Source of the DNA: Gemmobacter denitrificans
Lineage (GTDB): Bacteria > Pseudomonadota > Alphaproteobacteria > Rhodobacterales > Rhodobacteraceae
Assembly: GCF_036964905.1 (NCBI RefSeq)
Contig: NZ_JBALHR010000014.1
Coordinates: 1-64,000, forward strand
Direction of reading: 5' to 3'
Length of the DNA stretch: 64,000 nucleotides
The notes below the pieces were generated by a model. It had not been told where the DNA came from and made no database searches. It worked only from the letters and a program-made list of their open reading frames with translations. The first letter of the stretch is position 1. Every line of letters begins with the position of its first letter. Positions 17,191-25,709 of this stretch are shown here, one piece after another. The position numbers and the translations under genes were made by a program.

Positions 17191-18141
17191 ATGATCATTG
17201 AACCCACCATCCACAGTTTCAGCCTGTGGCACCACTTTGCCCACAAGCCCGGCTTCGATTGCGTGGCCTATGCCGATCTGGCGGCAGAACTGGGCTTTCG
17301 GGGTATCAGCCTGTCGTTGAACAATCCCGAATACCGGCATCTGGGGGGGCGCGAAATCTGGCGCATGGATCGGCTGCGCGACCATCTGCATGGGATCGGG
17401 TTCAGCCTTGAGGTTGATACATCAGGCACCAATCCTGCCCATATGACCGAAATGCTGACTGTCGCGGCGCGGATGGGGGCCAGTTCCTTGCGCACCTATA
17501 CGCGCCATGGCGGCACCCCCGATCAGATGATGGCCGCCACCCTCCGCGATCTGGCGGCGGTGGCCCCGGTTGCGGGCGATCTGGGCATCACCATCGTGCT
17601 GGAAAACCACGAGGATTTCACCGGCCCCGAACTGGCGCGGATCGTGGAAACGGTTGGCCACCCGGCGCTGAAGATCCTGTATGATTACGGCAATTCCCAG
17701 ATGGTGCTGGAGGATCCCGAAGCCGCGCTGGACGCCGTCTTGCCGCATGTCCATTCGGTGCATTTCAAGGATCACGTGATGGTGCGCCCCGAACATGCCG
17801 GGCAGTTGACGGTGGCCGGGGTGCCCATCGGCGACGGGGCGCTGCCGCTGGCGCGGCTGACCAAGCGATTGCTGGATCACGGGCTGCGGCGGATCACCTT
17901 TGAAAATGTCTGGGCCTATTCCGCCCCCATCCGGCCACAGCGTGCACCGCTGGCCGGGGTCACGCTGGGCGAAGGGGCCTTTGCCTTTGCTGATCCGCCG
18001 TTTGATCCGGGCTTTCTGGTGCTGGATCAATCGCAGCTTGCGCCCGACCGTCTGGTTGATCTGGAATATCGGGCGCTGATCCGTGGCAAGACGGCCTTTG
18101 ACGCCATTTTGCGCGGCCTGGGATGCAGGTTTTCCGGCTGA
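17191..18141 (+). CDS. TIM-barrel sugar isomerase/epimerase (AP endonuclease 2 family)
   Basis: A 316-residue protein of the xylose-isomerase-like TIM-barrel group. Metal-site segments expected of the fold are visible: VLENHEDFTGPEL (Glu and His), YDYGNSQM (Asp, Asn) and VHFKDHVM (His, Lys, His). It likely isomerises or epimerises a keto-sugar or related acid in the cytoplasm. The ATG at 17191, four bases after the kinase stop, starts the conserved protein; the frame is open further upstream but inside the kinase gene. It is the last gene of the three-gene operon and faces a LysR gene. Confidence 0.85.
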   Translation: MIIEPTIHSFSLWHHFAHKPGFDCVAYADLAAELGFRGISLSLNNPEYRHLGGREIWRMDRLRDHLHGIGFSLEVDTSGTNPAHMTEMLTVAARMGASSLRTYTRHGGTPDQMMAATLRDLAAVAPVAGDLGITIVLENHEDFTGPELARIVETVGHPALKILYDYGNSQMVLEDPEAALDAVLPHVHSVHFKDHVMVRPEHAGQLTVAGVPIGDGALPLARLTKRLLDHGLRRITFENVWAYSAPIRPQRAPLAGVTLGEGAFAFADPPFDPGFLVLDQSQLAPDRLVDLEYRALIRGKTAFDAILRGLGCRFSG

Positions 18142-18165
18142 CGGTTCCCGCTGCCAAGCGGGTCG

Positions 18166-19107
18166 TCAGGCGGGCACCGTGACAAAACCCCCCTCGGCGG
18201 CCACGGCGCGCAAACAGGCCACAAGGCTGGCGGCGGCGGGCAGCATCCGGTCATCTGCGCGGGTCGTAATGCCAATCGGGCGGGCGGTGGTGGGCAAGGG
18301 CACCGGCAGGGCCACGATGGAACCCGTGGCGATTTCCTGCCGGGCCAGTTGCACCGGCCAGACCCCCAGATAATCTGTCGCCTGCAAAAGCCCGCGCGTC
18401 GTCAGGAATGACACGGTTTCCACGCTGTGCAGCGGCGGATCAAGGTTCTGGTCGCGAAACGCCTTGTCGAACTGTCGGCGCAGGGTGGTTGATGAACCGG
18501 GCAAAATCCAGTCACAGGCCAGAAGATCGGCAAGCCCGATCCCCGTTCGTGACGCCAGCGGATGCCCGCGCCGCGCCACGATCTGCGCGCAGTCATTCAT
18601 CAGCAGTTCCTGCTTCAACCCGTCACGATCACGGAATTCCGGCAAACGCCCCAGCACCAGATCAAGCTCGCCCGCCCGCAGCGCCGGCATCAGCACATCA
18701 TTGGTGGCTTCCTCCACCTTGATGACCAGCCGCGGCCGATCCCGGCGCAGGCGCACAATCGCCTCGGGCAGCAGCCCGGCCGAACCCGCCAGCAGCGTGC
18801 CGATGGTGACATGGCCAGATGATCCGTCGCGCAGATCGGTCAGTTCCTGTTCCGCCTTGCCGATTTGCGCCAGGATCAGCCGGGCATGGGCGGCCAGACT
18901 GCTGCCAAAGGTGGTGGGCACAACCCCGCGATTGGTGCGTTCGAACAACTGAACGCCCATCTGCCCCTCGGCATCCTGGAGCGCCTTGGTCACGGCGGAT
19001 TGGGTCATGTTCAGCGCCTCTGCCGCGCGCTGCAGATTGCCTTCGGCGACAATGGCCGCGATCAGGCGCAGGTGGCGCACCGTCAGACGATTGGCAACCT
19101 GATGCAT
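18166..19107 (-). CDS. LysR-family transcriptional regulator
   Basis: About 313 residues. A winged helix-turn-helix fills the N-terminus (LRLIAAIVAEGNLQRAAEALNMTQSAVTKALQDAE) and a periplasmic-binding-like effector domain follows (LVIKVEEATNDVLMPALRAGELDLVLGRLPEF). The start chosen, ATG at 19107, places the helix-turn-helix close to the N-terminus as usual; a GTG or ATG further upstream would add a non-conserved tail. It lies tail-to-tail with the dehydrogenase/kinase/isomerase operon and probably controls it, responding to its substrate. That link is inference from position. Confidence 0.88.
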   Translation of the reverse strand: MHQVANRLTVRHLRLIAAIVAEGNLQRAAEALNMTQSAVTKALQDAEGQMGVQLFERTNRGVVPTTFGSSLAAHARLILAQIGKAEQELTDLRDGSSGHVTIGTLLAGSAGLLPEAIVRLRRDRPRLVIKVEEATNDVLMPALRAGELDLVLGRLPEFRDRDGLKQELLMNDCAQIVARRGHPLASRTGIGLADLLACDWILPGSSTTLRRQFDKAFRDQNLDPPLHSVETVSFLTTRGLLQATDYLGVWPVQLARQEIATGSIVALPVPLPTTARPIGITTRADDRMLPAAASLVACLRAVAAEGGFVTVPA

Positions 19108-19282
19108 GAGGACGCCTGGATTTCCGTTGCTGAATACCTGACGCGGATCATTCCACTTTTCGTCAACCCCGGCAAGGCGGTCCGCCATGGCAAAGGCCTG
19201 CGCCACAGGATGAACGGCCCGGATGCGATCCGTGGCAGGTCATCCCATGGGCACAGGCCCGAAGATGCGGCCTTGCGGGCCG

Positions 19283-19909
19283 TCAGTCGACGATGGTGGC
19301 CTCGGTCGCGGCGCGCAGCTCCGCCTCGGTCACGCCATCGGCCAGTTCCACGATCTTCAATCCGCCCGGCACCACATCCAGCACCCCCAGATTGGTGATG
19401 ATGCGGTTGACCACGGCCTTGCCGGTCAGCGGCAGGGTGCAGGATTTCAGCACCTTGGATTCGCCGTGCTTGCTGGTGTGATCCATCACCACCACCACGC
19501 GGCCCACCCCGGCCACCAGATCCATCGCACCACCCATGCCCTTGACCAGCTTGCCCGGGATCATCCAGTTCGCCAGATCGCCGTTTTCGGCCACTTCCAT
19601 CGCACCCAGGATCGCCATGGCGATCTTGCCGCCGCGGATCATCGCAAAGCTGGTGGCACTGTCGAAATAGGCGGTCTGCGGCAGTTCGGTGATGGTTTGC
19701 TTGCCCGCGTTGATAAGATCGGCGTCCTCGTCCCCTTCGAACGGGAAGGGGCCCATGCCCAGCATGCCGTTTTCCGACTGCAAGGTCACATTAACGCCTT
19801 CGGGAATATAGTTCACCACCAGCGTCGGAATCCCGATGCCAAGGTTCACATACCACCCGTCCTGAAGCTCCTGCGCCGCGCGTGCGGCCATCTGATTGCG
19901 GTCCCACAT
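19283..19909 (-). CDS. scoB: 3-oxoacid CoA-transferase, subunit B
   Basis: A 208-residue beta subunit of a family I CoA-transferase. The catalytic glutamate lies in the signature SENGMLGMG, and the N-terminus (RAAQELQDGWYVNLGIGIPTLV) is typical. With the alpha subunit it moves CoA from succinyl-CoA to acetoacetate or another 3-oxoacid. It is the second gene of a pair, 35 bases after scoA. The family cannot distinguish acetoacetate from 3-oxoadipate use by eye, but no other aromatic-pathway gene is present, which favours acetoacetate. Confidence 0.92.
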   Translation of the reverse strand: MWDRNQMAARAAQELQDGWYVNLGIGIPTLVVNYIPEGVNVTLQSENGMLGMGPFPFEGDEDADLINAGKQTITELPQTAYFDSATSFAMIRGGKIAMAILGAMEVAENGDLANWMIPGKLVKGMGGAMDLVAGVGRVVVVMDHTSKHGESKVLKSCTLPLTGKAVVNRIITNLGVLDVVPGGLKIVELADGVTEAELRAATEATIVD

Positions 19910-19944
19910 GGTCTTTCTCCTGTTCCTGCTTGCGACGCTTGGCT

Positions 19945-20652
19945 TTACTGCGCTGCTTCGCGTTTGCGGGTGGTCCGCTGTTCGATCCGTTTCTCATGCG
20001 TGCCCTGCACCAACCGGTGCACGTAGATCCCCGGCAGGTGGATATGATCGGGGTCAAGGCTGCCAAGCGGCACGATCTCTTCCACCTCGGCCACACAGAT
20101 CCGCCCGCAGGTGGCCGCCGGAACGTTGAAATTCCGCGCTGTCTTGCGGAATATCAGATTGCCCGAAGGATCGGCTTTCCAGGCTTTCACGATGGCCAGA
20201 TCGGCCACGATGCCGGTTTCAAGAATATAGTCGCGGCCGTTGAAGGTTTTCACATCCTTGCCCTCGGCGATCACCGTGCCGACGCCCGTTGCCGTGTAGA
20301 ACCCCGGGATGCCCGCACCGCCCGCCCGCATCCGTTCGGCCAGCGTGCCCTGCGGGTTGAATTCCAGCTCCAGTTCGCCCGACAGATACTGGCGCATGAA
20401 TTCGGCATTTTCGCCCACATAGGACGAAATCATCTTCTTGACCTGCCGGGTTTCCAGCAGTTGCCCGAGCCCGAACCCATCGACACCCGCATTGTTCGAC
20501 GCGACCGTCAGGTCTTTCACCCCGCTGTCGCGCAGCGCCGCGATTAGCAGTTCGGGGATACCGCACAGCCCGAACCCCCCCGCCGCGATCAGCATTCCGT
20601 CCCGCAAGATACCGTCCAGCGCCGCTTGCGCGCTTGGGTAGATTTTGGTCAT
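19945..20652 (-). CDS. scoA: 3-oxoacid CoA-transferase, subunit A
   Basis: A 235-residue alpha subunit. Near the N-terminus is the CoA-binding GGFGLCGIPE, followed by LTVASNNAGVDGFGLG and the conserved PGFYTATGVGT. It forms the active heteromer with the scoB product just downstream. Transcription runs leftward from the region shared with a divergent PAS-LuxR regulator, which carries an inverted repeat at 20760-20781. A role in ketone-body or polyhydroxybutyrate breakdown is plausible from the family. Confidence 0.92.
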   Translation of the reverse strand: MTKIYPSAQAALDGILRDGMLIAAGGFGLCGIPELLIAALRDSGVKDLTVASNNAGVDGFGLGQLLETRQVKKMISSYVGENAEFMRQYLSGELELEFNPQGTLAERMRAGGAGIPGFYTATGVGTVIAEGKDVKTFNGRDYILETGIVADLAIVKAWKADPSGNLIFRKTARNFNVPAATCGRICVAEVEEIVPLGSLDPDHIHLPGIYVHRLVQGTHEKRIEQRTTRKREAAQ

Positions 20653-20759
20653 CGCACCCTCACTCCCTGTCGTTTCACGATTGTGCCGGTCCCTGGCATC
20701 GCAGGACTGCAGCCTAGGAAGATTACTGGGCCATTGCCAGCGGGCTGGCCATTCGTAAG

Positions 20760-20781
20760 AATACGTATGTGCCTACGTAGT
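20760..20781. promoter_or_regulatory. Inverted repeat between scoA and the PAS-LuxR gene
   Basis: AATACGTA, six bases, then TACGTAGT: two arms matching at 7 of 8 positions, each containing the self-palindrome TACGTA. It lies about 10 bases before the regulator start and about 110 bases before scoA, a good place for the LuxR-type protein to bind. Binding is inferred. Confidence 0.4.
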
Positions 20782-20791
20782 AGCGGAACCG

Positions 20792-21355
20792 ATGTTGACC
20801 CCCATGCCCCTTTCCGTGCGCGACCGCGACTCTTGCGCCTTTCAGCACGCGCCGGATGCCACGCTGCTTTTGGGCGACAGGGTCATCCTGCGGGCCAATC
20901 ACCGGGTTGAAACGGTGTTCGGCTGGTCGGCTGCCGAGCTGGAAGGCCAGTCGATCCGGCTGCTGTATCCCGGTCAGGCCGATTATGATCTGATCGGGGC
21001 GCGGGCGGAAAAGGCGCTGCAGGAACATGAGGTCTATCGCGATCAGCGGTTCATGCGCCGCAAGGATGGGCAGGTGGTCTGGATGGAAGGCAGCGGGGCG
21101 ACCATCGACCGGTCCGACCCTCATCGCCTGGCCGTCTGGACCTATCGGCCTGTTCGCATGGAGGAAGGCCAGTTCGGCAAGCTGACCGCCGCCGAACGGC
21201 GTGTGGCGCATTACATGGTGAACGGCTTTACCAGCAAGGAAATCGCACTGACCATCGGCTGTTCCCCCCGCACGGTAGAGGTGCATCGCGCCAACATGAT
21301 CCGCAAGCTGCAGGTCCGCAACAGCTTTGAACTGGTTCGCAAATTGCTCGCCTGA
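20792..21355 (+). CDS. PAS-LuxR-type transcriptional regulator
   Basis: A 187-residue regulator. Residues about 15-115 form a PAS domain (FQHAPDATLLLGDRVILRANHRVETVFGW at its start). A LuxR/GerE helix-turn-helix follows at about 125-187 (LTAAERRVAHYMVNGFTSKEIALTIGCSPRTVEVHRANMIRKL). There is no receiver domain, so it probably senses a ligand or redox cofactor directly. It is divergent from scoAB and is the obvious candidate to regulate it. The ATG at 20792 has a second in-frame ATG at 20804. Confidence 0.88.
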   Translation: MLTPMPLSVRDRDSCAFQHAPDATLLLGDRVILRANHRVETVFGWSAAELEGQSIRLLYPGQADYDLIGARAEKALQEHEVYRDQRFMRRKDGQVVWMEGSGATIDRSDPHRLAVWTYRPVRMEEGQFGKLTAAERRVAHYMVNGFTSKEIALTIGCSPRTVEVHRANMIRKLQVRNSFELVRKLLA

Positions 21356-21397
21356 GGGTTTCTGCCAGGATTTTGCGGCCGCAAGGTTCAGATGGTC

Positions 21398-21427
21398 TTT
21401 ACATTCGGGCCATATGATCCATATCCT
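21398..21427 (+). promoter_or_regulatory. Candidate promoter of the toxin-antitoxin operon
   Basis: TTTACA (21398-21403) and TATCCT (21422-21427) are separated by 18 bases and lie about 20 bases before the antitoxin start. CATAT is repeated inside the spacer (CCATATGATCCATAT), which could be an antitoxin operator. This is based on consensus likeness only. Confidence 0.35.
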
Positions 21428-21445
21428 GTGTCAAGGAGGCCGCCA

Positions 21446-21835
21446 ATGCCCGTTGCCCAAAGGATCCGCGAACCCGCCCAGATCAACGCCATTGCGTTGA
21501 AGGCCTATGCCCGTGTGGCCGAGGCCTGGGGGCTCAGCCTGAAAGAGGCCGCCGCATTGGCCGACATGTCGGAAAGCACCTGGAAACGCGCGCGCAAACC
21601 CGAATTCACCGGGGAACTGACCAAGGATCAACTGCTGCGGCTCAGTGCGGTGATCGGCATCTACAAATCGCTGGAGCTGTATTTCTCTGACCCGCTGGCG
21701 CGCACATGGATGACACGCCCCAATACCGGGCCGCTGTTCGGCGGCACCCGCCCCATCGATACGGCAATCGACGGCGGCCTGCCGCAGATCCTGGCCGTGC
21801 GCACCTATCTTGATGCCCTGCGCGGTGGGGCATGA
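21446..21835 (+). CDS. Xre/MbcA/ParS-type antitoxin
   Basis: A 129-residue protein. The N-terminal half carries a helix-turn-helix (WGLSLKEAAALADMSESTWKRARKP) and the C-terminal half the toxin-binding MbcA/ParS segment, LEL-YFSDPLARTWMTRPNTGPLFGG-type, ending LPQILAVRTYLDALRGG. It neutralises the RES toxin encoded directly downstream and normally represses its own promoter. AAGGAGG is 6 bases before the ATG at 21446. The stop overlaps the toxin start (ATGA), which ensures coupled translation. Confidence 0.9.
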   Translation: MPVAQRIREPAQINAIALKAYARVAEAWGLSLKEAAALADMSESTWKRARKPEFTGELTKDQLLRLSAVIGIYKSLELYFSDPLARTWMTRPNTGPLFGGTRPIDTAIDGGLPQILAVRTYLDALRGGA

Positions 21836-22533
21836 AGCGCACCCCCATTTCCGATCGTGGCCTTGTGCGCCTGCTGCCCGCCACCTATCACAAGCCGCCC
21901 GCCCTGCGCGGCCTTGTCGATAGCGAAGAAGAGCTGGACATTCTGGCGGAAATCGAAGGGCTGACCAGCGCGCGCCTGCAGGCCGAACGCGGAAAAAGCC
22001 CGCATTTCGACCCGCGCGAACTGGCATGGCACCGCCGCAGCCGCGATCTGCGTATCTATGGCGAAACCCATGTGAATGCGGCCTTCACCTATACGCGCGC
22101 AGGCGGAAACCGGTTCAACGGCGAAGATCGCGGCGCGTGGTATTGTTCCTGGAACACGATGGTGTCGGTCATCGAGGTGGCCTGGCACCGCACGCGGGAA
22201 CTCGGCTTTGCCGGGGTGTTCCATGATCGTGCGCGCTATGTGGAACTGCTGGCCGATTTCATCGGCGAATTTCACGACATCCGGGATGAACCCCGGCACC
22301 CTGCACTGCATCCCGATCCGGCCATCGGCTATCCCGAAGGCCAAAGCCTGGCCCAGCACCTGCGCCGCGAAGGTGCACGCGGGCTGATTTATCCTTCGGT
22401 CCGCGCCCCCGCGCCGGGGGGGGATTGCCTTGTGTGTTTCGACCCCCGCGCCATCCAGAACGTGCGCCCGGGCGCATCATGGGATCTGATCTGGGAAGGA
22501 TCACCGGATTATGCGTTGGTTGCGGTCGCCTGA
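21832..22533 (+). CDS. RES-domain toxin (NAD-degrading)
   Basis: A 233-residue RES-family protein, the toxin of RES/Xre modules. Known members break down NAD+ or ADP-ribosylate targets, halting growth. The domain is seen as GGNRFNGEDRGAWYCSWN (the Arg, Gly and Tyr of the core motif), a conserved Glu in SVIEVAWH, and the late Ser/Asn-containing region (ARGLIYPSVRAPAPGGDCLVCF). It follows the antitoxin with a 4-base overlap. On a plasmid such a pair usually contributes to maintenance by killing plasmid-free cells. Confidence 0.9.
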   Translation: MKRTPISDRGLVRLLPATYHKPPALRGLVDSEEELDILAEIEGLTSARLQAERGKSPHFDPRELAWHRRSRDLRIYGETHVNAAFTYTRAGGNRFNGEDRGAWYCSWNTMVSVIEVAWHRTRELGFAGVFHDRARYVELLADFIGEFHDIRDEPRHPALHPDPAIGYPEGQSLAQHLRREGARGLIYPSVRAPAPGGDCLVCFDPRAIQNVRPGASWDLIWEGSPDYALVAVA

Positions 22534-23188
22534 TCGCAGACATGGCCTTGAAGTCATCGGGGATCCGGCCAGAAGATCGGCGGTCAGGAAGGCCCCGCTG
22601 CCGACAATGCCGTTGCCTTTCAACTCCTTGGGCGGATCAAGGAAGCTGGCAGCGGTGTTGATGTCCCCGGCATAGACATCGCGGTTCACCATCATGCCCA
22701 TGGTGCCCCAGACCCGTGGATCAGTCCGGGACCGGTCCTTGGCCCATTCCGGAGCGACATTGGCAAGCGCGGTCTCGTTGCTGTCATATTCCGTCAGCGT
22801 GCCCTTCACATCATGGGTCTTTTCGAATTTCTCGATCAGGTCGGGCGGGGTATAAAGGCCGAAGTTATGGATGTTCAGCGCGCCTTCCGCCTCTGCGGGT
22901 AGGGCACCCGTGGCCAATAGGGCCATCGTCACGGCGCAGATTTCCGAAGTCAGGTTCCGGCGCAACTGTCCCGGCAGATAGGTGGGCAGCAACCGCATGC
23001 GCCGCAAGGAGAAAGCACGACAATGCGCAGCATCTGCCCGACCTGCCATTCCGCATCTTCGAAAAGGTGTCAGAGCCGAAAACGCTGGGCGTCGGCGGGT
23101 TATGCCGAGCCGCAATTTTCGTGGCACCGGAGCAAGTTGCAGATGCTGCTGCTGTCGCCACTCTGACAGGGATGCGACCGTTGCAAAG
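22534..23188. other. Decayed region between the toxin gene and the AGCS terminator
   Basis: No intact gene. The left half holds the PotD-like remnant on the minus strand. The right half (about 22930-23190) has open frames on both strands but no ribosome site and no family match. The overall picture is of leftover sequence from a lost polyamine-type transporter operon or an insertion-deletion scar. Confidence 0.45.
22558..22926 (-). pseudogene. Remnant of a PotD-like polyamine ABC substrate-binding protein
   Basis: In one minus-strand frame a signal-peptide-like start (MALLATGALPAEAEG) runs into LNIHNFGLYTPPDLIEKFEK and TEYDSNETALANV, the N-terminal lobe of PotD-type proteins. After a short unrelated stretch come WGTMGMMVNRDVYAGDIN and ASFLDPPKELKG, a segment that in intact proteins lies about 80 residues later. 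The frame then loses similarity and ends. This indicates an internal deletion plus loss of the C-terminal half (intact length is about 340-370). It cannot bind substrate as a full protein. No partner permease or ATPase is nearby. Confidence 0.75.
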
Positions 23189-23192
23189 ACAA

Positions 23193-23217
23193 GGGCCGCC
23201 CGAAGGCGGCCCTTTTT
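23193..23217. terminator. Intrinsic terminator beside the AGCS gene
   Basis: GGGCCGCC (23193-23200), loop CGAA, GGCGGCCC (23205-23212), then TTTTT on the plus strand. On the minus strand the same stem follows the AGCS stop and is trailed by TTGTCTTT, so it probably works for that gene too. It is a perfect 8-bp stem with a UUCG/CGAA-type tetraloop. Confidence 0.8.
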
Positions 23218-23222
23218 GCTGA

Positions 23223-24653
23223 TCACTTCCAGCGCTTGGTGTTCCAGGCCTCGCGATCCAGATCAAGATCGGGGAAACTGGCCGGATCGAAGATCGGGCG
23301 TTCTACCCCGGCCTTCAGCTGCGCGCGGAAATCGTTCACGACGCGCATCGCGGTGGGGAACAGCATCAGGATCGCCACAAGGTTCACCAGCGCCAGCACC
23401 CCCATCATCGGGTCCGAGAAGAAGAAGACCGAGGTCGCGCCCGGCGCTGCCGCCCCAAGGAACACGATCCCGACAATCGCCGCCCGCAGCACCGTGATCG
23501 CCTGCTTGGACCCGGTGATTGCGGCCAGTGCGTTTTCGCCCAGATAGACGTTGTAGATGATCGACGAGAAGGCAAACAGCAGCACCGCCGCCGTCAGCGC
23601 ATAGCGCGACCAGTCGCCATAATGGCTGGCCAGCGATTGCTGGGTCAGCACCACGCCATCAATCCCTTCAGCGCCCGGCACATAGACATCGCCCAACAGG
23701 ATGATGAAGGCGGTGCAGGAACAGATCAGGATGGTGTCGATGAACACCGAAAACGACTGGGTGATCCCCTGGCTGACCGGATGGCGCACCAGTGCGGTGG
23801 CGGCGACGTTCGGGGCCGAACCAAGGCCCGCCTCGTTGGAAAACAGGCCGCGGCGCAGCCCTTGCGCAATGGCCGCCCCCATGCCGCCGGCAATCGCCTC
23901 TTCATAGCCGAAGGCGCTGGAAACGATGCGCGCGATCACGGAAGGCAGTTCACCGATGTTCAGCACGATGACCCCGATGGCCAGCGCGATATAGCCCACC
24001 GCCATGACCGGCACGACCACATCGGCAGCCTTGGCAATGCGTTTGATGCCGCCAAAGATCACAAGCGCCGTCACGATGGCCAGCAGCGCGCCAGTCACAT
24101 AGCGGTTCATGCCCAGCGAATCCTGTACGGCCCCGGCGACCGTATTGCCCTGAAACGCGTTGAAGCCCAGACCGAAGGCCGCCAGCAGGCAGACCGCATA
24201 AACGATGGCCAGCCAGTTGTAATTCGCACCAAGGCCGCGCCGGATATAATCGGCCGGGCCACCACGGAAGCTGTCTTCGCCATCCTTGCGCTTGTAGACT
24301 TGTGCCAGCGTGCATTCGACAAGGCTGGTGGCCATGCCGACCAGCGCGATACACCACATCCAGAACACCGCGCCCGGCCCACCGACCGTGATCGCAACCG
24401 CGACACCGGCGATATTGCCACCACCGACCCGACCGCCGACCGAAACCAGCAGGGCTTCGCGTGCGCTGATGGCATTGGGGTCATTGTTCTGGTTCTTGCT
24501 CGACAGCACGCGGAACATGCGGCCGAAGAATTCCAGCTGCACAAAACCCGACATGATCGTGATGAACACGCCGAACACCACCAGAATGGGAATAAGCGCC
24601 CATCCCCAGGTCAGGCTGTCAACATAGCTGAACAGCGTTTGAAGAAATTCCAT
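23223..24653 (-). CDS. Alanine/glycine:cation symporter (AGCS family)
   Basis: A 476-residue inner-membrane transporter that takes up alanine, glycine or related amino acids with Na+ or H+. Family marks include the N-terminal GWALIPILVVFGVFITI, the signature VGGRVGGGNIAGVAVAITVGGPGAVFWMW, and RRGLFSNEAGLGSAP. Some ten hydrophobic helices are visible. AGGGAGGG shortly before the ATG at 24653 supports that start; the frame extends 9 codons further. It is upstream of the terminator at 23193-23217 and downstream of an asparaginase gene on the same strand, so it may import the amino acids that enzyme acts on. Confidence 0.92.
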   Translation of the reverse strand: MEFLQTLFSYVDSLTWGWALIPILVVFGVFITIMSGFVQLEFFGRMFRVLSSKNQNNDPNAISAREALLVSVGGRVGGGNIAGVAVAITVGGPGAVFWMWCIALVGMATSLVECTLAQVYKRKDGEDSFRGGPADYIRRGLGANYNWLAIVYAVCLLAAFGLGFNAFQGNTVAGAVQDSLGMNRYVTGALLAIVTALVIFGGIKRIAKAADVVVPVMAVGYIALAIGVIVLNIGELPSVIARIVSSAFGYEEAIAGGMGAAIAQGLRRGLFSNEAGLGSAPNVAATALVRHPVSQGITQSFSVFIDTILICSCTAFIILLGDVYVPGAEGIDGVVLTQQSLASHYGDWSRYALTAAVLLFAFSSIIYNVYLGENALAAITGSKQAITVLRAAIVGIVFLGAAAPGATSVFFFSDPMMGVLALVNLVAILMLFPTAMRVVNDFRAQLKAGVERPIFDPASFPDLDLDREAWNTKRWK

Positions 24654-24814
24654 TTGTCCCTCCCTCTTTGGTCGGCGCATGCCGCCCGGGTTCGTGTTGT
24701 GTGGCGGTCATGACCGCCCGGCTTGTCAGGGGCATGATGATGGCATCCCCCTGAAATCCAATTGCGCATCTGGCGGAAAGGGGGCCTTCCCTCACGGAAA
24801 CGCTTGTTTTGACG

Positions 24815-25708
24815 TCAACCTTGAGGCGAATATCCCAAAGCCATAGCAGGTTCAGACAGATCGAGCCAGAGCCGTGCCAGCGCCGCTTCTGCCGTTTCAG
24901 TGCCGCCATTCGTGACACCCGCCCGCCAAAGCGGTGCCCCTGCGGCATAGGCCCCCGGCACCAGCCCGCCCGTTTCGCATTGGCTGACCGCACGGATGCG
25001 GCATCCCCGCGCCACGGCTTCGGCCAGCACCTGTTCCAGCGCCGGATTGGTCATCACCGTTCCCGCGCCGAACACCCGCAGAACGGCCCCGTCCAGTTCT
25101 GCCAGTGCGGCGCCGATCATGGCTGCCGGAAGGCCGGGCGACAGGGTCAGGATGGCCAGCCGCGCCGGCGCAAAGCGGCGTGGCCCGAACGGCGCCGTGA
25201 CGGGTTCTTGCGGCACAGACCGGAACGCGTCGTCTCCCTGGGAGTCGTGCTTGACCAGCCCGGCCGCAGGCATCACCCGCCCTGCAAAGGCCAGCCAGAC
25301 CCCAGCAGCGGCGGTGGTGGCGGCATCGAGGGCCAGAGCCAGATTGCCCTCGGCATCGCCCCCCATCCGCAGCGGCTGCATCGCCCCGCACAGCACGACC
25401 GGCAGCCCGATCCCCGCCAAGGCCTGCGTCAGCGCGGCCCCGGTAAACGCCATGGTATCGGTGCCATGGGTCACGATGACCCCCCTGCCCCGGAAACCCG
25501 CGATCAGATCGATGATCCGGTTCCAATGGGCTGGCCCCATTTCGGCACTGTCCACCAGTGGATCGAAGGCTTCGACCGTGATCTCCAGATCGCGGGGTGC
25601 CATGGCCGCCAGCGCCTGTTCCACCACACCGGCTGCAGGCACCAACCCCTCGGCCCCTGAAACCATGCCAATAGTGCCACCCGTATGAATGACAAGAATT
25701 TCCGCCAT
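24815..25708 (-). CDS. Asparaginase (type I/II family)
   Basis: A 297-residue amidohydrolase that turns asparagine (possibly glutamine) into the acid and ammonia. The first catalytic threonine is in HTGGTIGM near residue 8 and the second in THGTDTM near residue 85. There is no signal peptide, so it is cytoplasmic. The ATG at 25708 starts directly at the conserved AEILVIHTGGT and its first bases overlap the end of the racemase gene, indicating coupling. With the racemase upstream and the AGCS symporter downstream it forms an amino-acid catabolic set. Confidence 0.9.
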   Translation of the reverse strand: MAEILVIHTGGTIGMVSGAEGLVPAAGVVEQALAAMAPRDLEITVEAFDPLVDSAEMGPAHWNRIIDLIAGFRGRGVIVTHGTDTMAFTGAALTQALAGIGLPVVLCGAMQPLRMGGDAEGNLALALDAATTAAAGVWLAFAGRVMPAAGLVKHDSQGDDAFRSVPQEPVTAPFGPRRFAPARLAILTLSPGLPAAMIGAALAELDGAVLRVFGAGTVMTNPALEQVLAEAVARGCRIRAVSQCETGGLVPGAYAAGAPLWRAGVTNGGTETAEAALARLWLDLSEPAMALGYSPQG

Positions 25709-25709
25709 C

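Noticed and set aside
25555..25563. ACCAGTGG-like match to the IclR site inside the asparaginase gene
   Set aside because: It is inside a coding sequence, lacks the full ACCA-N-TGGT symmetry and is far from any start.
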